DNA from: Trichomonas vaginalis G3 | Lineage: Eukaryota; Parabasalia; Trichomonadida; Trichomonadidae | NCBI RefSeq assembly: GCF_026262505.1 | Contig: NC_067206.1 | Coordinates: forward strand, 32,131,896 to 32,195,895 | Length of the DNA: 64,000 nucleotides | Reading direction: 5' to 3' | Shown here: positions 48,637 to 60,475 of the stretch, one piece after another | How positions within the stretch are numbered: position 1 is the first letter of the stretch | Layout of the letters: each line of letters begins with the position of its first letter | The notes under the pieces: generated by a model | What the model was told of the DNA's origin: nothing | Databases searched by the model: none | What the model saw: the letters and a program-made list of their open reading frames with translations, nothing else | Program-made: the position numbers and the translations under genes

Positions 48637-50839
48637 TCTTATATACGAAAAAAAGAGATCTGACATTGTGTCAGATCTCAGTAAAAGTGACATTTACATG
48701 TCAAAAAAATAGAATGAGTTTAAGTAATTAAAATTGAGGGTGAGAGTAGTATTGTATGAAATAATATCTCTCACCCTCCAATTCATCCTATGGCGCCGAA
48801 AAAATTTTGGTGAAATGCGACCACATTTCACCAAAATTTCTCGGCGCCATATAGAGAACTAGAGCCTGTGAGGTACTGATACTATCCATGTACCTCGCAG
48901 GCTCTAGTTCCAAGCCAAAATGGCTAAAAATTGCCCGCAATTGTTCACATTGCGGGCAATTTTTAGCCATTTTGGCTGGGAATTGGAGGGTGAGGGTAGT
49001 ATTGTATGAAATAATATCTCTCACCCTCCAATTCATCCTATGGCGCCGAAAAAATTTTGGTGAAATGCGACCACATTTCACCAAAATTTCTCGGCGCCAT
49101 ATAGAGAACTAGAGCCTGTGAGGTACTGATACTATCCATGTACCTCGCAGGCTCTAGTTCCAAGCCAAAATGGCTAAAAATTGCCCGCAATTGTTCACAT
49201 TGCGGGCAATTTTTAGCCATTTTGGCTGGGAATTGGAGGGTGAGAGTAGTATTGTATGAAATAATATCTCTCACCCTCCAATTCATCCTATGGCGCCGAA
49301 AAATTTTGGTGAAATGCGACCACATTTCACCAAAATTTCTCGGCGCCATATAGAGAACTAGAGCCTGTGAGGTACTGATACTATCCATGTACCTCGCAGG
49401 CTCTAGTTCAAGCCAAAATGGCTAAAAATTGCCCGCAATTGTTCACATTGCGGGCAATTTTTAGCCATTTTGGCTGGGAATTGGAGGGTGAGGGTAGTAT
49501 TGTATGAAATAATATCTCTCACCCTCCAATTCATCCTATGGCGCCGAAAAAATTTGGTGAAATGCGACCACATTTCACCAAAATTTCTCGGCGCCATATA
49601 GAGAACTAGAGCCTGTGAGGTACTGATACTATCCATGTACCTCGCAGGCTCTAGTTCCAAGCCAAAATGGCTAAAAATTGCCCGCAATTGTTCACATTGC
49701 GGGCAATTTTTAGCCATTTTGGCTGGGAATTGGAGGGTGAGAGTAGTATTGTATGAAATAATATCTCTCACCCTCCAATTCATCCTATGGCGCCGAAAAA
49801 ATTTTGGTGAAATGCGACCACATTTCACCAAAATTTCTCGGCGCCATATAGAGAACTAGAGCCTGTGAGGTACTGATACTATCCATGTACCTCGCAGGCT
49901 CTAGTTCCAAGCCAAAATGGCTAAAAATTGCCCGCAATTGTTCACATTGCGGGCAATTTTTAGCCATTTTGGCTGGGAATTGGAGGGTGAGAGTAGTATT
50001 GTATGAAATAATATCTCTCACCCTCCAATTCATCCTATGGCGCCGAAAAAATTTTGGTGAAATGCGACCACATTTCACCAAAATTTCTCGGCGCCATATA
50101 GAGAACTAGAGCCTGTGAGGTACTGATACTATCCATGTACCTCGCAGGCTCTAGTTCCAAGCCAAAATGGCTAAAAATTGCCCGCAATTGTTCACATTGC
50201 GGGCAATTTTTAGCCATTTTGGCTGGGAATTGGAGGGTGAGGGTAGTATTGTATGAAATAATATCTCTCACCCTCCAATTCATCCTATGGCGCCGAAAAA
50301 ATTTTGGTGAAATGCGACCACATTTCACCAAAATTTCTCGGCGCCATATAGAGAACTAGAGCCTGTGAGGTACTGATACTATCCATGTACCTCGCAGGCT
50401 CTAGTTCCAAGCCAAAATGGCTAAAAATTGCCCGCAATTGTTCACATTGCGGGCAATTTTTAGCCATTTTGGCTGGGAATTGGAGGGTGAGAGTAGTATT
50501 GTATGAAATAATATCTCTCACCCTCCAATTCATCCTATGGCGCCGAAAAAATTTTGGTGAAATGCGACCACATTTCACCAAAATTTCTCGGCGCCATATA
50601 GAGAACTAGAGCCTGTGAGGTACTGATACTATCCATGTACCTCGCAGGCTCTAGTTCCAAGCCAAAATGGCTAAAAATTGCCCGCAATTGTTCACATTCC
50701 CATCTTTTGTTGGTAAGACGAAGAATATGAAATAAATTATGAAGAAGATAATGATGAATAAAATATCACTTTTTATATTTTTGACACGTAAAGTTGTCAC
50801 TTTTCTGTCAAACTGTTTTTATCGTTTTCGTATATAACA
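48637..50839. mobile_element. Palindrome-array transposon, insertion 1
   Basis: A 2,203-bp non-coding element with terminal inverted repeats TCTTATATACGAAAA and TTTTCGTATATAACA, flanked by CTTT on both sides. The corresponding empty site in the first Maverick reads GAATACTTCTTTCAAGCTC (16746..16763), proving insertion with a 4-bp duplication. Subterminal blocks are also inverted (AAAAGTGACATTTACATGTC left, GACACGTAAAGTTGTCACTT right). The body is a tandem array (48735..50697). It has no coding capacity, so it must be mobilised in trans. Confidence 0.9.
48735..50697. repeat. 250-bp tandem array, each unit four hairpins
   Basis: Eight units of ~250 bp. Each contains four back-to-back near-perfect palindromes of 55, 61, 56 and 65 bp with 8-15 base loops. 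Their arms begin GAATTGGAGGGTGAGAG, ATGGCGCCGAAAAAATTTTG, GAACTAGAGCCTGTGAGGTA and AGCCAAAATGGCTAAAAATT. Units are nearly identical, differing at a G/A in GAGGGTAG/GAGAGTAG and in homopolymer lengths. The last unit is partial. Confidence 0.95.
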
Positions 50840-50871
50840 CTTTCAAGCTCATTTATGTAAAAATAAAGATT

Positions 50872-53747
50872 TTAAGCTGTACGGTACCATGCGAATACAG
50901 TCATAAATGGTGGCATATAATCTTCACCAGAGCCTGTTGGATTTGTTGTGAAAGTATGGACATGATTTCCTCCTGGTTCAGTTGGTCGAAAAGTCTTTTT
51001 TGCTGAATTGTTATAAGATGGAGATAAAACATCATTGCCAGCTTTATAGTCTGAGTTGTATAATGGGTGGTCTCTTAATGAGTGGCTATGGTCGCCAGAA
51101 AAGTTTGTAGTTCCTGTATGAGTGTGCGCAGGTAAGTTTGCTTCTTTAATTTTCTTTGAGCCTCCTGTTTGCTTTGAAGAGTTAGCACAGTATAAGAATT
51201 TATCTACAATCTGCTGCCAAGTACCAAAACCTAAAACACTTGCTGGATTTGTTGAGTTCATTGATGTATATAAAGAACCAACAGGATATAATGTTTGAAG
51301 TATTTCAGTCTTTAATGTTTGAAGCTCTGTTTTGTCAACTTTCTTATCATATAAATCTTGAGCAGTGAATTTAACATTATTTTCATCATCCATGACATAA
51401 ACATTTTTACAGCTAATGTCTTTCTTCGTTGTTATGTTTTCATTCGATGTTAAACCTTGTGGAAAGTTAGGATGTTTATAGTATAATGCATCCCCACCAG
51501 TTCCGCCAACCGTTCCTTCAATACTTTCTATAGCAACAGTTGAGAAGGAGTTATGTGTATGTTCTTTATCTGCTTTTTTATCTAACATTGCTGGTAGTTC
51601 ATATGTTTCAAAGTTTCTGACATGACCTTCGATATTTATACATTTGTTATTTAAGGAGTTTAGTGTATCTTTTACGCTTGTACTTGGATTCTCTAAAGGT
51701 GCACTTGAACCAAGGGTATAGTTCAATATTATGTCGTCTGCTCTAACAGTAGTGAAGGATTCATGTGTATGATTTTTGTCAGCTTTACTATTTAATGTAG
51801 CTTGAAGTTCATTTATATCGGAGATATTATGTTTATGAGATTTCAAAACTTTGTTCGTTGCGTCAAGTTCATCTTTGTCAGCTTTACTTTTAATAGCATC
51901 TTCAAAAGTTATTTTTGCCTTAACTCTCAATGTAAATCTTGGTTCAACTAATACACCGTTAACAAAGAAATACGAAGCATATATTTCATTGTTATAACCA
52001 AATGCTTCTGGTGCTTTACCTGTGTCATACTGTACAGTACAACGTATGTCATAACCTTCAGCATGAATGAATTTATATCTTCTTTCATTAACATCTTCAG
52101 TGCTTATTTGTTCATCCTGTATTAAATATCCGTGGTAGTCCGTTATAATTTGTTCGTCTGAACTTATATAATGAACATGGTTTTTAGCTGCTTTTTCGGC
52201 TAATTTCTCTTCTATCTCATTTATTTCAAGTTCATGCCTACCACCACCTCCTTCAGAAGTATTTTTCTTCAGCTCTTGAAGAACATCCACTTCACCATCT
52301 TCGGTGTCAATAATGAGACTTTGTGTTAAAACCTTTCCTGTCTTAATGGATGTTTGTAAAACTTCTTCTTCACCGTGTTCGGGGTCATGGTCGTCATCAT
52401 ATCTTGTGAAATCAGAGATGTTGTCATACATTAAGCATATCTGTCTCAAAAGTTCTGCTATTTGAAACTGGAACGAAAGATATACAGAACTTTCATCATC
52501 TCCTAAAGTCAAGTCTGCTTTCTTAAGTATTTCTTGAATGTATGCAATGAGGACAGAGTATCTTGGAAAATATTCGAACAATATTTCATTAGCTGTTGGT
52601 TTTGGTGGTTCTTCTGGAGTTTCTGTTGTTTCAGTTCCTTCTGTAGGTTCTGTTGGAGTTTCTGCATCTCTTGACTTCAATGCTCTTGCTCTCAAAGACC
52701 TAAATGTTAGAGCACCAGGTTTTACAAAGGACTTTATAAATGCTTTAATAGTTCCTGGTAAGTTATTGTTAGCATTAAGTAAGTTCTTTATACTTCCATC
52801 ATGTACGTCCATAGCACTATGTAAAAAATCTATACTTTTCTTGTAGTCAGCAATAGACTGACTGTGATTTTTTAAAGATTTGTCAATACCTTTAAGCCAA
52901 TCTTCATGCATGTCTGATACTGAGACAAGAATATCATTTGCTTCCTTTAGTGTATTTTGTGCTTCTCGTAAAGTATCCAATCCCGTACGTGCATTGTTTG
53001 CTATACGTCTTACAGTATCTATTTGACTCCTTGTTTCTTGCATCCAACCAGATAAAGTTTTAATAGTATCCGAACCATTTGAAATGAAGTTCAAAGCATT
53101 TTAACGTCATCTAAAGCTTCTTCACCAAGTACTGCCCATATCTTTCCGATTTGGTATTGAAGAACTCCATATGAAGCAGCTGTTAAACCAGTATTTATAA
53201 GGTTCCATATCCATGATTTAGCAGTTTTTCCATCCTTTCCATCTTCACCATCCAAACCATTTTCGCCTTGAGGTCCTTGTATTCCTTGTATTCCTTGTGG
53301 TCCTTGAGGTCCAGTGTCACCCTTCTCTCCTTTCAGTTCATCTTTATGTTCGTTATAATATTCTAATGTCATAAGGTGTACATCATTACTGCTACCAGCA
53401 ACGCCGAGAATTTGTTTCTCATTCATGACTAAATTCTTTAGGCATTTAATGTTGTCGTCAAATCTAAAGCTCTTTAACAATTCAATGAGAACATTTAATA
53501 CTTTCACTAATGAGGCATCTACTGTAGAATTTATATATTGCACCGTTCCATCATTTATGATAGGAACCTTGCTTGTTGTAATGAATGGGTCATAAGTGTT
53601 AAAAGTATCGAAATCAATGACTTTTTTAGTTTTTCCATCGTCAATGACTAAATCATTGCCTTCAATGGTTAAAGTTGAGTTTTCATTTACTAGTTCATGT
53701 GCTCTTCTTGCTTCATTTGTTTCATACGCATATGCAGCAATAGTCAT
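50872..53747 (-). pseudogene. Long fibre with collagen repeats and collar-like tip, second copy
   Basis: Counterpart of 16784..19659; about one break. The C-terminal half is continuous here and shows the shaft motif repeating as KADKDELDATNKVLKSHKHN, KADKNHTHESFTTVRADDII and KADKEHTHNSFSTVAIESIE before the LYPVGSLYTS collar tip. Confidence 0.85.
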
Positions 53748-53764
53748 ATTTTAATGAGAATAAA

Positions 53765-54528
53765 ATGTTGTTCTATTTACAAAGTACAGACCCAAACGAA
53801 TACGGGACAGTAAAGCTACAAACAAACTTAGGACTTCAGAATGAAGCACTTGCTTTCAGAGTTGTTGACTTCAATACTATCGCAACTTTTGTCATAACAG
53901 ATGAAACAGATTTCATAGAGATTGAAATAGATGACAAAAGAAGTGTTGTAACATTTCCTAACAGAGCCGAGTACAGAATAGATAAAATTGCTGGAGTCAG
54001 AGATACTCTCATAAATGAAGAAACTATTGACAACATAGATGTCGAACTCTCTTCTGAGGGAACATTGAAGTTCAGCAGCGAGAAAGAGTTTAAGATACCA
54101 AGAATGAGTCATAGAGTTCAATTGCTTCTGGGAGCATACCATATGACATTTCCTTTGAAAAGTGTTGACAAAACGATTGAGATGAAATCTGTTCCATATG
54201 TATGTTATGGCAACTGTTTGTACATTGAGTCAAAATAGCTAATGTCACAGGTATTTCAGGAGTTAATAGTAAAGGTTCAGTAGAATATAAGTCTTTCTGT
54301 TATGAAGTAAATTCAATGTTCATTCCAAACGTTCCTGTCATAGCAACTCATTTAGGTAAATGGGTTCGCATTAGTCCTCATAATTTGAAAGACATGCAAT
54401 TCAGACTTGTTGACTTTCAAGGAGAGCCTGTAGAACTGAAGGCACCAGTGCGAATGACTGTTGAAGTTGACTTTTTAGAAAATATTAAATGCGACGGCTT
54501 ACAAGAGAACTCAGAGCTAAAAATATAA
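53765..54528 (+). pseudogene. Penton-like minor capsid protein, second copy
   Basis: Counterpart of 19677..20441, 17 bases from the divergent fibre start. Broken here (about one break). Confidence 0.6.
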
Positions 54529-54731
54529 AGTATGAATGTTATGTATTAGGTCATGAACTTTGGTTGTTGCTGTTTGATGAAACAAATGAGTTAGTTATGT
54601 CAGTCAAGAGAACAGAAAAATATTGTGTTAGTGAAAACTGCACCAAGTCAATAAGATTAGGTTTGCATTATGAAGATGAGTTCGATACTGTTGAAGAAGT
54701 TTTGGATAGATATTACAAATTGCTAACTTGA
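54489..54731 (+). CDS. Small overlapping protein, second copy
   Basis: 80 residues, identical to 20402..20644, same 40-base overlap, open. Confidence 0.55.
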   Translation: MRRLTRELRAKNIKYECYVLGHELWLLLFDETNELVMSVKRTEKYCVSENCTKSIRLGLHYEDEFDTVEEVLDRYYKLLT

Positions 54732-54747
54732 AATTTTTTTGACTGAC

Positions 54748-54773
54748 GGCGCAAAGCGCCAAGACCGAAGGTC
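54748..54773. repeat. GC-rich mini double hairpin, intergenic, second copy
   Basis: GGCGCAAAGCGCC and GACCGAAGGTC, as at 20661. Confidence 0.8.
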
Positions 54774-54782
54774 CTGACTGCT

Positions 54783-55397
54783 TTAATTTACTAAAACATA
54801 TTTCAAACAAAGCTTATAGTCAGTAGATAGTTTTGTATACTCGTTCGAATATCTATACTTAAACTCAACTCCTGTAGTTCCTGGTGTTTCAATGATGCGG
54901 ATGTTACCTATTTTCATGAATATTGGCGTTTGACCACAGCATTCGATTTCAGGGTCGAGATAGTCAATGACACATTGCTTTCCTGTTATTCGTGATATAA
55001 CATTTTCAAGGTCCTCCTTTGTTAGAATTATTTGGTTCTTGCTTATAAGATTTGTCAAAAGCTTCTTATCGTCTTTGAGTAAGATAGTTTGATATAACTG
55101 AAGAAGGTAATGGTCTACGTTATCTGAAGGATTTGTTTGAACATTTGTGTAAGGGTTGTCGTTGGCTTCTCTTGAAAGAATTTGGTCCAGTGGTGGATAC
55201 TCTAACTTAACATCTGATGTAGCATTAGCGTTTGAAGCTGAGTTTAAATTCACCGACTTAAGTTCTGGTTCTTTTTCTTTCAAACACTCTGAACTATAGT
55301 TCTTTATGACAATATTGTTTGTCGTTCGTGAGTCAACATTTGATGTTGGTTCAATTGGAACATTAACGGCACCAGCTAAGATGGATTTGCTTCTCAT
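54783..55397 (-). CDS. Unknown Maverick protein (204 residues), second copy
   Basis: Identical to 20696..21310, open. Confidence 0.65.
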   Translation of the reverse strand: MRSKSILAGAVNVPIEPTSNVDSRTTNNIVIKNYSSECLKEKEPELKSVNLNSASNANATSDVKLEYPPLDQILSREANDNPYTNVQTNPSDNVDHYLLQLYQTILLKDDKKLLTNLISKNQIILTKEDLENVISRITGKQCVIDYLDPEIECCGQTPIFMKIGNIRIIETPGTTGVEFKYRYSNEYTKLSTDYKLCLKYVLVN

Positions 55398-55422
55398 TTC
55401 ATATAGAATAAAAACCTTTTAT

Positions 55423-55822
55423 ATGTATGAAATGAACAATATACTCGACAAGGGTTTGAATGTAAAGCTAACGAATGAAAATATTGTTGAATTCACTGAG
55501 ACAGGTGCTGTGTATAAAGATGTAGAACTACTGAACAAAAGAGCTAAGGGAAGAAGCAGGAACATAAACAAAGGGTGGAAGCCTATAAAAATTTATGTCA
55601 ATGATGGCTCAGGAGGTTCAAACATAAAGTATGCAGAAAGTTATAGAGTTTATGCTCTCAAGGGAGAGAAGCCTTCATTTAAGAACAGCTATTAACACAT
55701 ATCCTCAAAAGCTAACGGATGGAGAAGTGAATGATATGAATGACAGCAAAAATATTAACAGAAATGGCGACAGAGATGCATGGAATTTGTTTACCATCAG
55801 TCAATTGAAGGTTAAACTTTAA
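55423..55822 (+). pseudogene. Unknown Maverick protein (~133 codons), second copy
   Basis: Counterpart of 21336..21737, overlapping the convergent ATPase stop. Broken here (about one break). Confidence 0.55.
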
Positions 55823-56706
55823 AACAATGTTGGTCGTTCCCATGGAATATTTTTGACTTTAATGGTATTAGTCATGATATGAATCTCAAGGTATGAACGA
55901 GGAGAGATGAGAGAACTTATATGCTTCCCAAATTTCTTCAAAAGGTAATGTTATACCTGACTGTTTCCAAATGAGTTCAATATCATAACGTGAGAAACCT
56001 TGAAAGATAACGAAGTCAGTTATGAGACGTTTTATGTTTAAAGCTAAAAACCTCCATGTTTGCATAAGTATTGCTACAGTTAAATGGTAATGTCTGACTT
56101 TAGTTATGATGTTAGCTAATGGTGAGTCTGGTTTTGACACTAAACCTTTTCCGGCGAAGTCGTCGCAAACGAGCAGAGTGTTTGAAGGATATTTTTTGAA
56201 GGGGTATTTTGAAAGTTTTGATAGAATGTAGTTTGTAAGTCGTTTCATATCGTAAACTCCTGAGTACTGACGTAAGTGGTGTTTGTCAATAATTCTTTCC
56301 ATCTCCTCAGAGGTCTTTTGCATTCCTGACTGTATAAATTCAACGATGGCATAATATTTCCTCTTACGTCGAATGTAACGTTGAAGAAATTCAATGAGTT
56401 CACTGTCTGGAACTTTAACGACAGAGGCTTGAACTTTTGACATAAATGTTTTCGCTGTTGAGTCCATAGAGTCTGAAGTTGCTGATATAATGATTTGGTC
56501 ATAATATGAGTCATTTCCTAAACGTTCTGTTATGAGTATATGACGAATGAGGTTAAATGTCTTACCTGAACCCATCTTTCCACAATAGAAATACACACCA
56601 TTTGAACAGAACTCATAATCTTTGCTGAAAGGAAGAAAAGAGAAGAGTTAAGTTTGTCTGTAGTTTCATTCATGTCTTCATCTACATCATGTATTAAATG
56701 CTTCAT
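55819..56706 (-). pseudogene. DNA packaging ATPase, second copy
   Basis: Counterpart of 21734..22620, with GKMGSGKT and LLVCDDFAGKG readable in one frame. Broken (about two breaks). Confidence 0.9.
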
Positions 56707-56722
56707 TTTATCTCCGTTAAAA

Positions 56723-57604
56723 ATGCAAGTCAGAAATATTCAGAACATAGCACCGAGTCTAACTGACAAGAGTATAAAGATATACTATGAACACGTTATG
56801 ATGAAACCTACCAAAATTCAAGAAAGTCAGTATACTTATGAATATCCAAGACACTGGGTAGAGTATGTAGGAGGTGAGAAAGCTATTGAAATCAGACAAG
56901 TTCGAAGTATTCCAGCAGGAAGAACAATATTATTGAAGAACTTTAATGTTTTGAGGTATAATGATGAAACAAAGAAGCAAGATAGTTTTCCTGTTGCTGT
57001 GTATGTGAACCTAGACACAGGAGATGACATGAAAGTTTTTAATACAAAGCTTCAAACGGTAGTGAGAGAACAACTTACTGCGGAAGGACATCCATTACCT
57101 TCAGAAGTTACCATAGCATATAATTTTGAAACAAACTCAATAGATTTTAAAGTCGTCTCTGCAAAGAAGTCAGGTTTTACATTTAATGAAGCAGATGTAT
57201 ATTCGAATGAAAACTTCAAAGCTATTGCATGGTTATATAATGACGATTGCTTTAAGAAAATATTTAAATTCAGTGACTCAAAGATGTCAATAGATGACCT
57301 TCGTGGAATGTTACCATCGACGTTTACAGTAGAAGGTTCAGCAGGATTGCTTACAAGATTGTCAATTGGTGGTATTTGGTCTCGTGAGAACATTGTTATA
57401 AAATCCAGTATAAGTGAATTTGCTGAAGAATCTATATTATGTCTTTCAAACTACATGTATTCGCCGCCGAAGCATTATAGTATAACAAACTTTGTCAGTA
57501 AGTTTAACATAAGACTTGTCGAACCTTCTTCAATGAAAGATGTTGTGCTACCTAAAGATGGAAAGGATGGACTCATTATTGAGATGATTTTAATAGCATA
57601 TTAA
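56723..57604 (+). CDS. Structural-type protein (293 residues), second copy
   Basis: Open from the ATG of MQVRNIQNIA, which lies 16 bases from the divergent ATPase start. A strand-rich first half (YEYPRHWVEYVGGEKAIEIR, SFPVAVYVNLDTGDDMKVFN), a short helical middle, and a second strand-rich half (GGIWSRENIVIKSSISEFAE) ending LIIEMILIAY. Possibly two jelly-roll-like lobes; inference only. Confidence 0.6.
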   Translation: MQVRNIQNIAPSLTDKSIKIYYEHVMMKPTKIQESQYTYEYPRHWVEYVGGEKAIEIRQVRSIPAGRTILLKNFNVLRYNDETKKQDSFPVAVYVNLDTGDDMKVFNTKLQTVVREQLTAEGHPLPSEVTIAYNFETNSIDFKVVSAKKSGFTFNEADVYSNENFKAIAWLYNDDCFKKIFKFSDSKMSIDDLRGMLPSTFTVEGSAGLLTRLSIGGIWSRENIVIKSSISEFAEESILCLSNYMYSPPKHYSITNFVSKFNIRLVEPSSMKDVVLPKDGKDGLIIEMILIAY

Positions 57605-57829
57605 ATGAGCTTGTTCTTGAAGGTCATTCATGATGAAATAACTGTTGTAGAAGATGTTAGCAATTGTTCAGACATTTTGAAGCGTATAGATGATATAAGA
57701 AAGAAGTTAGATAGACCGCAAAGCGGTGAGGGCGAAGCCCGTGAGAACATTTATGTTTCATTGACTTTCTCCAGTAACGAGAACTTTTATGAGATAATAT
57801 TGAAGAGAGATGATTTTAATATGGTGTAA
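57605..57829 (+). CDS. Small Maverick protein abutting its neighbours, second copy
   Basis: 74 residues, open, joined as TAA-ATG at both ends. The mini double hairpin (57715..57740) encodes RPQSGEGEA in its middle, between a helix and a strand pair, suggesting insertion into a loop. Confidence 0.65.
   Translation: MSLFLKVIHDEITVVEDVSNCSDILKRIDDIRKKLDRPQSGEGEARENIYVSLTFSSNENFYEIILKRDDFNMV
57715..57740. repeat. GC-rich mini double hairpin in a frame, second copy
   Basis: Same as 23630..23655. Confidence 0.8.
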
Positions 57830-58363
57830 ATGGTAGCTTGGGCAGCTTTAGGCGCAATGGGAACAAAAGCATTAGCATTTGGAGCAAAAGCACTTGGAGC
57901 TTATGACGCAGTAAATAAAATGAGTGGAGGAAGGGTTTCAAAGACATTAGATGCAAATAAAGGAAAGATTGGAGGCTGGGTTGCAAAGAAGTTAAGATTA
58001 AATAAAATAGGGCTCATAAATAAAGCATCCAATTTGGTTGCGACCGAGTCAGAAAATGCCTTAGGAAAGGACGATGAGTTTGCAAAACACGCAAAAGACT
58101 TTAATGACCAGATGAAAGGTGAAACAATGCATTTAAATAGAGTCGATGGAACTAAAGAAAATGTTTCTTCTCCACAACTTCCACCAGTAGTTCTTCCGTA
58201 TGGTCCCTATGGAATGTATGGAAACCCTTACGAAAGACCATTTGACCCATTGACTGGTGGAAGTAATTGGTATCATTACGGACGAAGAAGAAAGACAGTC
58301 AAGTTGGAGACAGACGTGAAAGCAACTAAAAAGAAACCAAGGAAGAGAGTTATAAAGCAATGA
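57830..58363 (+). CDS. Core/minor virion-like basic protein, second copy
   Basis: 177 residues, open: amphipathic Ala/Gly-rich start (1-35), basic segment ~45-62, Pro/Tyr/Gly segment ~118-142, GGSNWYHYGRRRKTVKLE, and the basic tail KKKPRKRVIKQ. Confidence 0.65.
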   Translation: MVAWAALGAMGTKALAFGAKALGAYDAVNKMSGGRVSKTLDANKGKIGGWVAKKLRLNKIGLINKASNLVATESENALGKDDEFAKHAKDFNDQMKGETMHLNRVDGTKENVSSPQLPPVVLPYGPYGMYGNPYERPFDPLTGGSNWYHYGRRRKTVKLETDVKATKKKPRKRVIKQ

Positions 58364-58370
58364 ATTCAAC

Positions 58371-58418
58371 AGGGTAGAAATGAGGTTAGAAATCGGGTTA
58401 GATCTAACCTTCTACCCT
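58371..58418 (+). promoter_or_regulatory. 48-bp palindrome block before the right-terminal gene, second copy
   Basis: It contains GGGTTAGATCTAACC. The Inr-like TCATTTA follows near 58466, and a palindrome-array transposon then separates this promoter from the gene. Confidence 0.6.
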
Positions 58419-58505
58419 AAATTTATTTTTGTGCTATGCTTTTCATACGTGTGAGGGTGGTGATATCATTTATTTTTAAGTTTATTTTTTAAAATTATTT
58501 TTTAT

Positions 58506-60456
58506 TCTTATATACGAAAAAAAGAGATCTGACATTGTGTCAGATCTCAGTAAAAGTGACATTTACATGTCAAAAAAATAGAATGAGTTTAAGTAATTAA
58601 AATTGAGGGTGAGAGTAGTATTGTATGAAATAATATCTCTCACCCTCCAATTCATCCTATGGCGCCGAAAAAATTTTGGTGAAATGCGACCACATTTCAC
58701 CAAAATTTCTCGGCGCCATATAGAGAACTAGAGAACCTGTGAGGTACTGATACTATCCATGTACCTCGCAGGCTCTAGTTCCAAGCCAAAATGGCTAAAA
58801 ATTGCCCGCAATTGTTCACATTGCGGCAATTTTTAGCCATTTTGGCTGGGAATTGGAGGGTGAGAGTAGTATTGTATGAAATAATATCTCTCACCTCCAA
58901 TTCATCCTATGGCGCCGAAAAAATTTTGGTGAAATGCGACCACATTTCACCAAAATTTCTCGGCGCCATATAGAGAACTAGAGCCTGTGAGGTACTGATA
59001 CTATCCATGTACCTCGCAGGCTCTAGTTCCAAGCCAAAATGGCTAAAAAATTGCCCGCAATTGTTCACATTGCGGGCATTTTTAGCCATTTTGGCTGGGA
59101 ATTGGAGGGTGAGAGTAGTATTGTATGAAATAATATCTCTCACCTCCAATTCATCCTATGGCGCCAAAAAAATTTTGGTGAAATGCGACCACATTTCACC
59201 AAAATTTCTCGGCGCCATATAGAGAACTAGAGCCTGTGAGGTACTGATACTATCCATGTACCTCGCAGGCTCTAGTTCCAAGCCAAATGGCTAAAAATTG
59301 CCCGCAATTGTTCACATTGCGGGCAATTTTTAGCCATTTTGGCTGGGAATTGGAGGGTGAGAGTAGTATTGTATGAAATAATATCTCTCACCCTCCAATT
59401 CATCCTATGGCGCCGAAAAATTTTGGTGAAATGCGACCACATTTCACCAAAATTTCTCGGCGCCATATAGAGAACTAGAGCCTGTGAGGTACTGATACTA
59501 TCCATGTACCTCGCAGGCTCTAGTTCCAAGCCAAATGGCTAAAAATTGCCCGCAATTGTTCACATTGCGGGCAATTTTTAGCCATTTTGGCTGGGAATTG
59601 GAGGGTGAGATAGTATTGTATGAAATAATATCTCTTCACCCTCCAATTCATCCTATGGCGCCGAAAAATTTTGGTGAAATGCGACCACATTTCACCAAAA
59701 TTTCTCGGCGCCCATATAGAGGAACTAGAGCCTGTGAGGTACTGATACTATCCATGTACCTCGCAGGCTCTAGTTCCAAGCCAAAATGGCTAAAAATTGC
59801 CCGCAAATTGTTCACATTGCGGGCAATTTTAGCCATTTTGGCTGGGAATTGGAGGGTGAGAGTAGTATTGTATGAAATAATATCTCTCACCCTCCAATTC
59901 ATCCTATGGCGCCGAAAAAATTTTGGTGAAATGCGACCACATTTTCACCAAAAATTTCTCGGCGCCATATAGAGAACTAGAGCCTGTGAGGTACTGATAC
60001 TATCCATGTACCTCGCAGGCTCTAGTTCCAAGCCAAAATGGCTAAAAATTGCCCGCAATTGTTCACATTGCGGGCAATTTTTAGCCATTTTGGCTGGAAT
60101 TGGAGGGTGAGAGTAGTATTGTATGAAATAATATCTCTCACCCTCCAATTCTCCTATGGCGCCGAAAAAATTTTGGTGAAATGCGACCACATTTCACCAA
60201 AATTTCTCGGCGCCATATAGAACTAGAGCCTGTGAGGTACTGATACTATCCATGTACCTCGCAGGCTCTAGTTCCAAGCCAAAATTGGCTAAAAATTGCC
60301 CGCAATTGTTCACATTCCATCTTTTGTTGGTAAGACGAAGAATATGAAATAAATTATGAAGAAGATAATGATGAATAAAATATCACTTTTTATATTTTTG
60401 ACACGTAAAGTTGTCACTTTTCTGTCAAACTGTTTTTATCGTTTTCGTATATAACA
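58506..60456. mobile_element. Palindrome-array transposon, insertion 2
   Basis: 1,951 bp, with the same termini and subterminal blocks as 48637..50839. It is flanked by TTAT on both sides; the uninterrupted leader in the first Maverick (24400..24431) shows the empty site. The internal array (58607..60317) has seven units with more small differences than insertion 1. Confidence 0.9.
58607..60317. repeat. 250-bp four-hairpin tandem array, insertion 2
   Basis: Seven units of 245-254 bp with the same four palindromes as 48735..50697. Single-base length differences are more frequent in stems than in insertion 1. Confidence 0.95.
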
Positions 60457-60475
60457 TTATTTTATTTTTATATAA

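Noticed and set aside
48788-50609. Many ORFs of 70-140 residues on both strands in the 250-bp array (for example reading ...AKNCPQCEQLRAIFSHFG)
   Set aside because: They arise because palindromes are open on both strands and repeat every 250 bp; codon content is simply the hairpin arms. The same applies to 58791..60220.
48735-50697. CRISPR array
   Set aside because: Units are contiguous 250-bp repeats without unique spacers, in a eukaryotic transposon with TIRs and target duplications.
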